A stretch of DNA of 64,000 bases from Calcarisporiella thermophila CBS 279.70 (lineage: Eukaryota > Calcarisporiellomycota), in the NCBI RefSeq assembly GCF_041956535.1, contig NW_027192192.1:245051-309050 (forward strand). Direction: 5' to 3'. The notes under the pieces are model-generated. The model made no database searches. It saw only the letters and a program-made list of their open reading frames with translations, and was not told where the DNA came from. Both the position numbers and the translations under genes were made by a program. Positions 1 through 10,197 of the stretch are shown piece after piece (position 1 is the stretch's first letter; each line of letters opens with the position of its first letter).

Positions 1-1345
1 AGGACTTGAGGTGGGGGCTAGGCTCTCGACCATGGTCATACTATAGGAGGGGTTCGAGATGGGCGTACTGCGCCCCAGCAGATGGTTCAACAGCCCGGTG
101 ATGGTATAGATGCGACCGCTGTAAGGGACGAACCGGGTGGTCTCGATCACGAGCTGGGAGACGACGGTCAGCTTTTCGCTCACGTTCCGCGTGATATCCG
201 TCGACCCCAAAGGCACGATTCCGAAGAGGCGAGGCTCGATGGCCAGCTGAGGGAGAGTGAGAGAGTGGACGCGCGGCATCGAAATGCGAGACTGAGAGCT
301 GAGCGGGGAGGTTGCTGACCAGGTCCAATCAAACACGATCTGGAGGGTGAAGCGGGTGTTGTCTTCGCAGCATGCTAGGGGGAATAGGCAAGGAAAAGTT
401 AAAACAAGTCGCAATCTATAGGCACAATGAAGGCGGAAGCATACTGTTTACGGCGGTGAATATTGGCGTGCACAGGTTGAAGATGACGCACACTGTGAAG
501 TGGTAATCGGCAGAGAGCATCTGCGTGACGCCATGAATCTCGAGCCCAAGCTGGGTTTCATCGCTCGAGAGATACCAGGAAGCCGATTTAACGAGAACTA
601 GCATCGTAGAAACATCTCTTCATTAGTAACATATAAAATAATGCTCGTTCCTGTATCCATCAACACGATAAAGTTGCGCAGGAGCGCACACCCGCAGGTA
701 CACAACTCTAGACACTATGACCCCCGCTTAGTTTAAGGAACACTTACTTGTGTTGACACCCGCGGCCCAACGCGCCCACATTTGATATAACCATCCGCGC
801 GCGTCATAGTACAAATAGCTACAATTGCTGTCGATGCACATACAGGGCATGGGCGGGATCGGCCTGGGCTGCATGGAGCAGTTTCCAACGCTGGCCGGCA
901 TCGACGCCTGTATTTTGGCATTGACATCCGGCAGAATCGATGCGCTGATATTGTTGAGGAGCTGCACAAAGGCCCTGCTTTGATCACGCGTGAACTCTGG
1001 AAGTGTGCAGTTGGCACATGTGTCGGGCGGTGCTTCTGGCAGCATGGGGGGCGGGGGAATGACGCTGGGCTTATAGATAGTGACCGGGACTGAATTGGAG
1101 GGGCTTGAGGAGGGGCTGGCGGGTTCGCTGGTCGAGAGACCAAAACTGGACATGGGAGACGCCGAAACTGTGGGTGCCGAATGCAGGGACAAGGGCTTGT
1201 CATAGTGTGGCTGTTCGTTGAAAAGGGTGGGCACGGAGGGCTGTGGGCTGAGAGCTGGTGAGGCAGACGCAAGGGTTGAAAACAATAATAATAATAGCAG
1301 CGACGCAGCGGTGACGATAAGCACCCGGTATAAGTGCGTCTGCAT
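1..1345 (-). CDS. Secreted or membrane-anchored Ser/Pro-rich protein, C-terminus cut by window edge
   Basis: No family recognised. Three predicted exons, 1345-748, 597-445 and 374-1, join in frame with GT-AG introns of 150 and 70 nt, and the reading frame is still open at base 1. The start at 1345 gives a strong signal peptide or signal anchor (MQTHLYRVLIVTAASLLLLL, then an ASA-S cleavage-like site). A Ser/Pro-rich linker of about 70 residues follows, then an ectodomain-like region rich in Cys and N-x-S/T sites (for example CANCTLPEF, NNIS, GNCS, DSNCSY, RNVS). Exon 3 continues with a Ser-rich, beta-looking stretch (CEDNTRFTLQIVFDW). This suggests a glycosylated extracellular or cell-wall protein. 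That is inference from composition; no catalytic motif was seen. Confidence 0.6.
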
Positions 1346-2546
1346 TTCCCTCTTCGCTTGGAGAGTTTTGTGTGGGTTGGGATAGGATTCATTTCCTCCC
1401 TCAGCTATCAGAGAGAAGAAGCGAAGAATATAACCACCAAGGACCAGGGCAGCAAACAACAACGCAGAAACAAGGAAAAAGAAAAAAGGAGCCAGGCGGA
1501 GCCAAGGGAGGCGAACACTTCGTGCTATGTATAAACAAGGGAAGCAGCAAACATGAATATATTCATCCCCAACGGTTTGGAGGGCCGGTTGACAAACAAA
1601 CAAAAATCCTTATTTTATCGAACGAATTTAGTAACGTCTGGTTTGAAATAATTATTAACAACGAAAAAAATAATTCTCATGGTTGTAATTGAAACTAGTG
1701 GTGTCATTTCTAAAAATACGCATGTATACAGGGGAGGTTACGAAATGCTTGGCAGGACCACTTTCCATTAAGCATAAAAGGCACATTGAAATTATAAGGG
1801 ATTTCCGCATGGTGGCAAAGGATGTCATCAGTTCGATACCAGACCGCCTCGAATACATAAACTGTAGCGGTTCCATAGAACTAAATGAATGAAAGGCCTA
1901 CGTGCTGCGTAACATACTGTAGTGAACATGAAGGTCTTACTAATGAACCATAGGGTCTGCAATAAAGGAGTCCACCCCCTTGGGTCTATTCCCCCTCGGG
2001 TTACTTGTCGGTAGATAGCAAAACGAAATGAGATAATGGTTCTGTGACGTCAGCTAGCAAAGATCCCCTCCTTTTAACATGCCTCCATGGTGTGGGTAGA
2101 TCTTAAGGGTGTACGAGTCAATGTGTACTATTAGCCTGAACTTTGAACTTGTATGTAAGCATATAATTTATATATTTCATTATAGGCTGATAAAGTCTCG
2201 GAACTCTAATCGATTTCTGGGCAAATTCAATGGAAACAAAGTATTAATAAAGAGTATATTTTACAGAAAAATCAACAGATAGGCTAGAACTAAATAAAAA
2301 ATTCCAGTATCTACACTCTCAGCCCCTAACGGTGTGTCTCGTTTTTCAAACACAAACAAAAAGTTCATACTAGAGTAAATCAGAGAGGAGGGAATAGGGA
2401 GTCAAAAAAAAGAACAGAACAGATTACAATATAAAAATCTTCAGTAAATAAACCAAACAGTATATATAATATTTTTTCTTGGCTTCGAATAACATAAACG
2501 CAGTTTTACGGAGGGGTTCCAATAGCACCTATATATCACTACTGTA
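1346..2546. other. Intergenic, AT-rich
   Basis: About 1.2 kb between the start of the left-edge gene and the stop codon of the Rho GEF. It would hold the promoter of the former and the 3' UTR of the latter. Only short unconvincing ORFs are present, and no RNA gene or repeat was recognised. Confidence 0.5.
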
Positions 2547-4868
2547 TTACATGACAAACGCCCCAAACGACCTCGCACCAAAGGTGAGCTTGGGAACTGG
2601 AGGCGGATTGTCCTTTTCTTTGTTGCCCGATGATTTGAAGGACTTGACCGATGCGGCCTTTCCGCTGGAGGATTTGATGGACACCGCGTCCGAATCTAAG
2701 CTCGAGCTAGCGAGCGGCTCCTCCTTCTCTCTCCGGTCTCCCTCCTTCCCTTCTAGAGATTCACCATTTGCCACGGGGGGAATAAACATATTCCCGGATC
2801 CGGCCATGAAGTTGAATGCACTTCCTCCCGACATCGACGTTGGCAGCGGTGGCGGAGAGGATCCATTCGCCCCTCCTACCTCACCCGAAGAGCCACTGCT
2901 GGTCGATTCGGCGCGAGATGGCTTGACATTGGCAGTATTTTCTCGACGAATTGGAATGTTGTTGCCGGGCTGATTGAGATATCGCACTGCCTCCATGAGC
3001 CGCATCACCCACTCACGCTGCTCTGTATCGGAATTGGCGCGGATATAGTGCGGCTTCTCTGTATTTTTTTCGCGGATTTCAAAGCAGTTCGGCTGACCGA
3101 CGGCGCGCTGGTCCACATGAGAAACGATTGCCTGGTAGAGCTCAATTTGCGTCTGTGATATGTGACATGAGAACCAAAAAAGCCATTAACAGGGGGGAAA
3201 GAACAGAAGGGGTGGCGGAATGCATTCAACTCAAGCTGGGATCATTTACCTTGAACAGATACATATTCTTCTCCTTCGGCTTACAGATGATCAATCGATC
3301 TGTAAACAGGAAGTAGGCTCGCGGCTCGACCGAGGATGCATGGTTCGGGTTCACTTTGAACATGTTCCCTTGCAGAAGCAATTTGCGGTGAGGAGCAACG
3401 ATAGGCTGGGGGAGATTGATGATGTTGTTCTGGAGCTCATGGATACGTCGCTGATTTTCTGCTTCCCGGATACTGGTAGAGGAGAAGTTGCGCCAAACCA
3501 GGTCAGCACAAAGGCAATTTCAGATTCAACTCAGTGTATTAACATACTTGTCATTGACATCCTCGGCAATTCTGGCGATTTGGCTCACGCATTTGGTCAA
3601 GTTGCGGTAGTCGGGGTGGAGTGGATCGGTGCGATTAAGCAGCGCCTCGATAAGAAGCTTGTAACGTGGAATGCGCTGAATCGGCAAGAGGAGATGCGCC
3701 TCCAAATTCATCTTTTGTAGCCGTGGATCCTCATGGCATTGCTAAAGTTGAAAGTATCCCATTTAGCATCTAAATAAAGCGACGAAGCTAGTAAAATACG
3801 CACATCTAAAAATTTTTTGAAGTTGGTGTTGGTTTTAAGTAGTTTCTCTATTGTCATGATGGCAACGGGGTAGCTAGAATAAATGGAAACTCGGTTAACC
3901 CCATCTTCCAAACACGTTCCCCAACCCTCAACACTCACTTCTTCAAGTAATGGCTATACATTTTAAGATATGGATTCTAGGTAGAGGCAAAGTAAATGAC
4001 GAGATTTAGCACGTTGGAGAATGCAATGTGAATGGAGCGTCAAAGAAGCCCACCGTTTTCAAAAATATGTCGCCCACAATCTGCGTTGGGCCCCATATCC
4101 GCTCCCGCTCTTCCAGATCGCTGAGAAGCTGCTCGTGGAACTCGAGGATTTGCTCCACATTGCAAAATATAAAGGACAGCTCCTCCTGCGTAATGATCGG
4201 TTTGGTATGGCTGAAGAGCGACGAGGAAGCGGGGGCGGCGGAAAGTTTCTCTAAGAGGGGGCGTAGGAAGATGTCGCGGATCTTGCGGAGCCCCTGGATA
4301 TAAGACCGTTCCGAGGAAAAAATCTCTCGAGCGGCCAATTCGCGCTTTCGAAAATTCATCTCAGCATCTGTGCAAGGGGGGGTGTAGAGGATACAGAAGA
4401 GAGCAAGTCAGCAACATCCTTCTCACCCTAAGCTCATTTGCATGGATGATCACCTATATATTCATTATGGTCGTCATCGGCGTAGAACTCGTAGAGCTCG
4501 TCGATAATCGAAAAATGGTCCACGTAACTGTTAGTCATTGGCGGGTCGACGGCCATTCGCTGGCTGGGAGCCTCCGACACCACTGAGGGTGCCGCCACTT
4601 TAGCTTGGGGGACATGGTAGCTGGATATGGAGTGTAGGCTCATAGAGGGGCTTAAGGGGGTTGGGGGAATTGCCTGGGAGTAGTAAGAGTCCGAAGCGTT
4701 GCGATACCGCCCTCCGCCAAACTCCTCAAAGGCAAGGTGCGAGTCACCGGGATAATTCATGCGAGGGGATTGCCGAGCAGGAAGCATATCGAGTCGAGCG
4801 GGTCTACGCTGGGTGTCGTGGGGCATATACCCTACGCGGTCGGTATGTATATTTTCATATGTCTGCAT
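2547..4868 (-). CDS. Rho guanine-nucleotide exchange factor, DH-PH type
   Basis: Seven predicted exons (4868-4454, 4367-4054, 3976-3939, 3873-3804, 3741-3548, 3472-3250, 3152-2547) add up to exactly 620 codons (619 aa). Residues 1-140 are a low-complexity N-terminus. The DH domain follows: CR1 around REIFSSERSYIQGLRKI, a central segment across exons 3-4 (HYLKNYPVAI), and CR3 around LLLPIQRIPRYKLLIEALL. A PH domain spans exons 6-7 (YFLFTDRLIICK ... REWVMRLMEAV). The C-terminal 130 residues are Ser/Gly/Lys-rich and probably disordered. DH-PH proteins load GTP on Rho/Cdc42/Rac GTPases at membranes to control polarity and actin. No BAR, SH3, DEP or CNH domain was seen, so this is a small, simple Rho GEF. 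The target GTPase cannot be told from sequence. The start at 4868 is the first ATG of the open N-terminal exon. Confidence 0.85.
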
Positions 4869-7722
4869 TTTTCTGTTTCGCTTATTATTGTCACGCTAGT
4901 GCTAATTAGTAACAACTCAACATTAAATTCAGAATGATTCTTTTGCGAAGGCGAGGGATGTCGAAGGGGGGGGGGGAGCGGCGGCGTGAATTCGAAGCTT
5001 CTATTAGGATTCGGGGCTGGGGGAGCAGAGGAGAGGCTAGCAAGAGGGGGGGGCAGCGCGAGATGAGGAGGGACAGGAGAGAAGAGAAGAGAAGAGAACT
5101 TGGAGTCAACTAGAACGGAAAAAAAAGTGTAAAGCAGCCGTTTCCGTGGCATGTTGCACAGCTACAAGGACGCAAAGCTCGAGGCCCCTCCCTCTCCTCT
5201 CAGAGAGATCTTCTATTTTCTCGTTCCAAAGCGTGAAAGCCACGCAATTTTGAGTTAACATAAGCTTAAATTTGGAGTTTTTCATCGCTGGCTTACTGCG
5301 CGTTTATACGGGCATGCAGCCAGTGGCCCTGGCCGGAAAAGCCGAGGAACAGCGGCCCTCCTCCCTCGAGGGCATTTGATTGTTTGAGGGTCGAACTCGG
5401 GAGAAAAGAGTTGCATAGCTGGAGTCTGGCGTGAAAATCATTTTCGACATAGGCTTTGCGTCCAGCGCCCTCGCCCTCGCCCTGCCAGCCCCTGGAGCGT
5501 CGGCGCCGTGCGGAGCCGTGCGGAATGCGGTCGCAACCCCGCATTTTGGCGGCGAGGAGAGATAGGAACGGGAGCCCCACAGCTGGCAGGCCGAGATTTC
5601 GTGATTAGGAGGGAAGGACTCGTCGTTATCAGCAATCAACCCAGCCGTCGTGAGTGTTTTGGCCTGAGACTTTGTGCTCGTGTAGCTTAATCTTGTGTGG
5701 CCGGCAGAAGAAATGCGGCCAGATGACACAACCAAAAGCGGCTACTCCGCTTCAATTCACACGACGAAGTTTATTAAAAATTTCTCCCGAGCGATGATTA
5801 ACGCTACGCGCCTACTGATGCCCTCCCTCCACTCCGAGACTGCAGAGAAAGATAGCCTCATGCTTGAGCTGCGGTGGCCCATGAAGCTTGCCAGCACCTT
5901 AAGTGTAAGTTATTAACCGCCTGGAGGTTGAAGGCATCCGCGAGAGAAGAAACGGCCCCCGGCACCGACCAGGTCCTTACAGGAACCGTGTAAACAACGT
6001 TGAAGGGCGGGGCCGCACGGCACGCCTTGCCCGGCAGCACTGGCCACAATGGAACCCGCGAGTCCCATTAGAGTGCTCGGGTTTCGGCCATGGTTGGTGT
6101 CAGAATCATCCCCTGAGGTGGAGTGACCAGTATTGCAACCGAGCGGCGATATTGGATCTTTCTACTGAATGACCTGCGCCCCACCTGGATTTCTTCGTGC
6201 CTGAAACACCTCGCCGGCCGGTGATTCGTGCGAGCTAGTGTGGCTTTCTACATCGGGCAAACCGTAAATTGGTGGCTTGTATTTCCTAACCAGGATTGGA
6301 GGAGGAGGGTGGGGCAAACAATTAAATCTTATTGACGGCACAGTAGAATACACTGTAACGGATGCGTAAGGAGGCCGCTGTATTTTGCTAAGATGCACCC
6401 TTGAATGCCTGTGCAGCCCTCCTCCAACCCTCCTCGCCAGGTTAGTGAAGGGTCACGAGGATCTCCAAATGCTTGAATAATCGCAACAGCTGTCCCTCCG
6501 CTTTAAGGTTGCTGATAAAGCCTGCTGTATTAAGCAGAGAAAATCAGAGAAAAACGGATGGGAATAGATGGGGCCAGCTCTGAGCTTACTGGCCTCTGAA
6601 CGCTGCAGAATTTTACACGTCGGATGCAGAATCTCGGAATCGTGGGATGGGGCATGGTTTCGTGTGTGTGGGAGATAATGAAACGGCCAAGGGTGAGCAG
6701 CCCTAAGGGGCCGTAAGCGGAGGATTAGCATTCAATAGAGAACCGAGGTCGAAATGCATTGGCGTCGATCGGCCCAGCTTTTTGTGTCGATATACTTGTT
6801 GCATAATAATTCTTTCCACACACACCCGAACTGATAGGTTAATGCTAGGTTTTCCGCCCTGAGTTTGCCAACAAACCGAATCTCGTCTATCATCGCATTA
6901 TAAGAGGCAGGCTTAGCATGAATTTATGTATGTATAAAATCGCCAAGCCTGTTTATGTGTGAGCAGCATACTCCATAGTATTCTAAAAGTTATAAAGAGA
7001 TTTGGGCTTATTCATCCTCACGGTGGCTAACCCCTCGAAGCCGTTGAGATGGGTAAGCAAGAATAAATATGGAGCTATTGCTGAATGGCTCTCGAGTATT
7101 TCTGTATATGAAACTAAGTTTTAAAGGCCCAACATGTTTGTATCTAAAATTAGCTTAAGGAGAAATGGGCGGCAACAAAACTTTCACGTTGCCTGAAAAG
7201 CTGCTTCTCTTGCCGTCTATTGTGCTCTATTCCTCCAGCGGCAGACCGTGGCAATTTGCCACATACGAATGGAAAGACCTCTGGGAACCTAAAAAACAGG
7301 GGCCAATCCCAAACTTATTCAAAAGTAGGCGCTGAATATCCATTGTATCGGATTTGAATAATAGTAAGGAATCAAAACATTCGATGGGGGAGAGGGAGGG
7401 AGTAGTAGTAACCGCGATGTTGAAGAGGAAATGGCTATCCAATGCCGAACAAAAATCTTTCCAAAAATTATCAATGAAATTTGTATAAAGATTCTCTACT
7501 CTAGCCCTCTCAGTAACTTCATGAGAGTAAAATAGCCAAGCATCTATTCTTAAATTAGAGTTTCTAAGAAGAATCTCAAATAATTTTATTTTAGAAATGC
7601 TTGTTATGAACCCAACAAGGCAACTTTATACACAACGTTTAGCGTTGATAGCTCCACACACTATAATAGGAAAAGAGAGGGAGTAAGTATATGTGAGTTG
7701 AATAGACAATAGGGGCGGGTAT
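4869..7722. other. Long intergenic stretch without a recognised gene
   Basis: About 2.9 kb between the Rho GEF start and the eS21 stop. A purine-rich run (G runs near 4960-4975 and 5046-5053, GAGAA repeats near 5084-5097) precedes the Rho GEF. ORFs of 60-143 codons near 5293-5735 and 6162-6731 show no recognisable domain, splice-consistent extension or ATG context, so I treat them as chance. No tRNA B-box with a matching A-box was found. Confidence 0.4.
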
Positions 7723-8242
7723 TTACTTCTTGAGGACTAGAGAGATGAGGGGAATAACCAGTCGGTGAAAGACAGATAGAACCACAGAGTTAGCACACAG
7801 TCTCAGCGAATGCTTTTCAATCTTTCAATACTCACGTCCATCGTTGGTGGCCAAGCGATTCAGGCAGTCATCAGACTCTCCTTGGGCACGAACGAAGCCG
7901 CACAACGCGTAAGTGGTGGAGGAGCCAGTGAGGCGGCCAGAGGCATCGACATCGCCAATGTTGATCTGGACGGAAGCGTGGTCCTTAGCTGTGATGAGGC
8001 GACCAGTGGCCGAGCTGATTATAGCAAGAGTAAATCATGTCAGTGATTCGAATATCAGAAATGGCAAACAAAAATGCAGTAAGAGGATGAAGCAGAAGGG
8101 CCGGGATTGGGGGGATATAAATTAGGGGGTAAGAAGGATAATAAGGGGAGGAAAAGCAGGTCATAGGGATCCATCTCTATCCAGATACTCACCACTTGCG
8201 CGGGATGTAGAGGTCAACAAGTTTGTGCTGCTCGTTCTCCAT
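7723..8242 (-). CDS. RPS21: 40S ribosomal protein eS21 (S21)
   Basis: Three exons, 8242-8193 (50 nt), 8014-7836 (179 nt) and 7736-7723 (14 nt), give exactly 81 codons (80 aa), close to the usual 81-87. Exon 1 encodes [16 protein letters not shown], the family's N-terminal signature. Exon 2 gives [19 protein letters not shown] and [19 protein letters not shown], both typical of eS21. Exon 3 supplies only the last residues (LKK) and the stop. eS21 sits on the 40S subunit next to uS2 and takes part in late small-subunit maturation; this role is known from the family. The tiny first and last exons make the gene easy to miss by ORF length. It faces the gene at 8450 across a promoter of about 200 bp. 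Confidence 0.95.
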
Positions 8243-8449
8243 CGCTAGAATATAACGTTTTTCTTTCCCAAATATACAAAATTGAGATGGAAAAAAGAAA
8301 GGGAAGGTTCTATTGTTGTTGTCGCTCGAGATATTTGTTTATTCTTTTTCCACGAAAAATTTTTGATGACGTATGACTTAGCCACCCACTGCAAGAGCAA
8401 GTCACGCTAATCTCGTTTCTTTGAATGAATGAATTTGACCGCGTAAAAT
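8243..8449. promoter_or_regulatory. Shared divergent promoter (eS21 / unknown gene)
   Basis: The 207 bp between two divergent start codons. It holds pyrimidine-rich tracts, common upstream of ribosomal-protein genes, and one TGACGT half-site (8367-8372) of the CREB/ATF type. Function is inferred from position. Confidence 0.45.
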
Positions 8450-9823
8450 ATGTCGTCCGACGAGCATGCAGAGAGCCCCAATTCGGTGGAGAACAGGGAA
8501 GAAAAAGCACCATCCCGCGACCTGTTAGATCCTCACTATGATGCCTCTGTAATATGGCTACCAGTCTAACCGGCATTCCGCTTTCTCTTCTCTCTTAGCA
8601 ACGCGACGGTGCAGCTTCTCCAACAGAGTATACAAGGCATCCAGCAGTCTTTCGGCGTGCTCTTCTCTGTAAGCTGCCCCCATATTTACAGTGCATTATA
8701 TACGCGCCCGCTCATCTCTACCCATCCTTGCTTTTACAAAGTCCATGGCCAGCAACTTGAAGCAGAGCATGGAGATCACGGGAACCATGAATTCAGTGAT
8801 GGAGCAATTCCTGAAGTCGAGTGTTCGGATAAGTATGCCTCAGCTCTTCTAAGTCTTTTGTTTGTTTACGGCATCATCTAATCGCAATTCGCCCACTCCT
8901 CAATAGGCACCAAGATATCCGGGAGCAGGCTTGTCCTCAGCATAACCAACCAGTGTCAGATCCCTGTTCCAACCCCGAAATGTCAGTTAGAAACTTGGGT
9001 TCGAGGAAGTGAAGAAGTACGTGACCTGCATAGCATTTATCTTATGTATATAGGGGGAATCATTAACGGATTCATCCTCGCTTAGAAGGTGGAGATACCC
9101 ATTGTACCGCTTTCAAGCAAACTTGTCAAGCTCGGATCATCGGTGCAACCGATAGATGCACCGTAAGTTTTCCGTCTGTCTTCGTTGATATGTATCAAAG
9201 ATGGTTTACTAAGATCGCGGATGTTGGAATAGATCATTTACAACGGAGAATTTTGCATTGCCAGCAATGGCTCAGCACGTCGAAACCATCGAACTTAAAC
9301 CGCCACGACTAGATCAAGTATATTGCGGCTTGTTCTCTTAAGTCCTTGCGTACTTTGAAGTCTAACCCTTCTTTTGAAGTATAATGCCAAGTGTACGCTC
9401 TCATTCCCAAGCCCCGGAACTGGGCAGACACTCACCATTACTCACGAGTTTGGAATTTATTTAATTGATCAGGTAAAACCTAAATTGAGGGTGGAGGAGA
9501 GCCAAATTTGAGCTTTATTTCGAAATTTTCCTTAGCTACAAACTTGCATATCCGAAACTGAACCATCTCTGCCAGAGGTTGGGACGATCAAGCTTCAAAT
9601 TGCATTCTTACGTGAGATCTGTCGTATCCCTCCTGCTATGGGAGTTTCGTCCGACTTGCGGGTTGATCTCTCCACCCCTGGCGAGAGCAACGGGGTCGTG
9701 GTTGCCCAGATTCATATCCTATCCATCGAGGATGATGGTTTAATTGCACAGTGCAAGGTGTCAGGTGTCGAGACGGCCGGGGTCCTGTTAAAAGAGTTAG
9801 AAAGGCTCAGTCCGAGCAACTAG
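8450..9823 (+). CDS. Conserved-looking protein of unknown function, coiled-coil plus beta-rich
   Basis: Not recognised. An ATG at 8450 opens a short acidic N-terminus. The next exon (from about 8599) reads NATVQLLQQSIQGIQQSFGV and the following one (about 8742) SMASNLKQSMEITGTMNSVM, a likely coiled coil. Later exons, each ending at a good GT and restarting in phase after AG, give a beta-strand-rich region (SRLVLSITNQCQIPVP; CTLSFPSPGTGQTLTITHEF; LREICRIPPAMGVS) ending at TAG 9823. The consistent phase of six to seven short exons argues for a real gene. The exon 1/2 junction is uncertain: phase requires a two-base overhang, best met by a weak donor (GTTAGA) near 8520. Nothing shows an enzymatic motif, signal peptide or membrane segment. 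A scaffold or complex subunit is a guess. Confidence 0.6.
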
Positions 9824-9871
9824 CCAACTTTGATGTAGATACACGATGAATAATAAGTCTGAATCCTCTAC

Positions 9872-10120
9872 TGTTAACATAAAATCTTCCATAACTACTC
9901 GATGGAATTGAAATACTCATTCTTGACTCTGGGAATACGTTGATATGAAGCCCGATTCGTTCCGTATTTTGCATCCAACCTTGGAAACTTGAAGTATTAA
10001 GCTAATACTGAGTATAACTAAAATAAGAGAAGAATTACATTAAAGAGAAACATTCATAAACTTCTGAGATTACGAATATCTTATCCTTATTCTATATACT
10101 ATCTTATATTCTACGTAACA
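9872..10120 (-). repeat. 3' LTR of the retrotransposon
   Basis: A 249-bp segment that on the minus strand starts TGTTACGTAG and ends GTTAACA, giving the inverted ends TGTTA/TAACA. It lies directly after a polypurine tract. No matching full 5' LTR is present, so the length is inferred from termini only. Confidence 0.7.
9953..10008. repeat. 56-bp direct repeat, copy A (inside 3' LTR)
   Basis: Identical over 56 bases to 12265-12320; the flanks differ immediately on both sides. It lies inside the predicted 3' LTR. Confidence 0.9.
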
Positions 10121-10123
10121 GAT

Positions 10124-10133
10124 CCCCCCTCTT
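10124..10133 (-). other. Polypurine tract (plus-strand primer site)
   Basis: On the minus strand this reads AAGAGGGGGG, followed by GATC and the LTR start TGTTACG. Its place between the pol stop codon (10198) and the LTR is where LTR retroelements prime plus-strand DNA. Confidence 0.65.
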
Positions 10134-10197
10134 AAAAGGCCAACGTCCCCGTGGCCACAGTTACATCCGAAAATACACAACTCCCAGGTTCACCAGA

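Noticed and set aside
5380-5400. A tRNA B-box-like sequence (GAGTTCGACCCTC on the minus strand)
   Set aside because: No A-box at the right distance and no acceptor stem could be paired.
5304-5735. A 143-codon minus-strand ORF in the long gap after the Rho GEF
   Set aside because: No domain, no splice-consistent neighbours and a composition expected by chance in a GC-rich patch.
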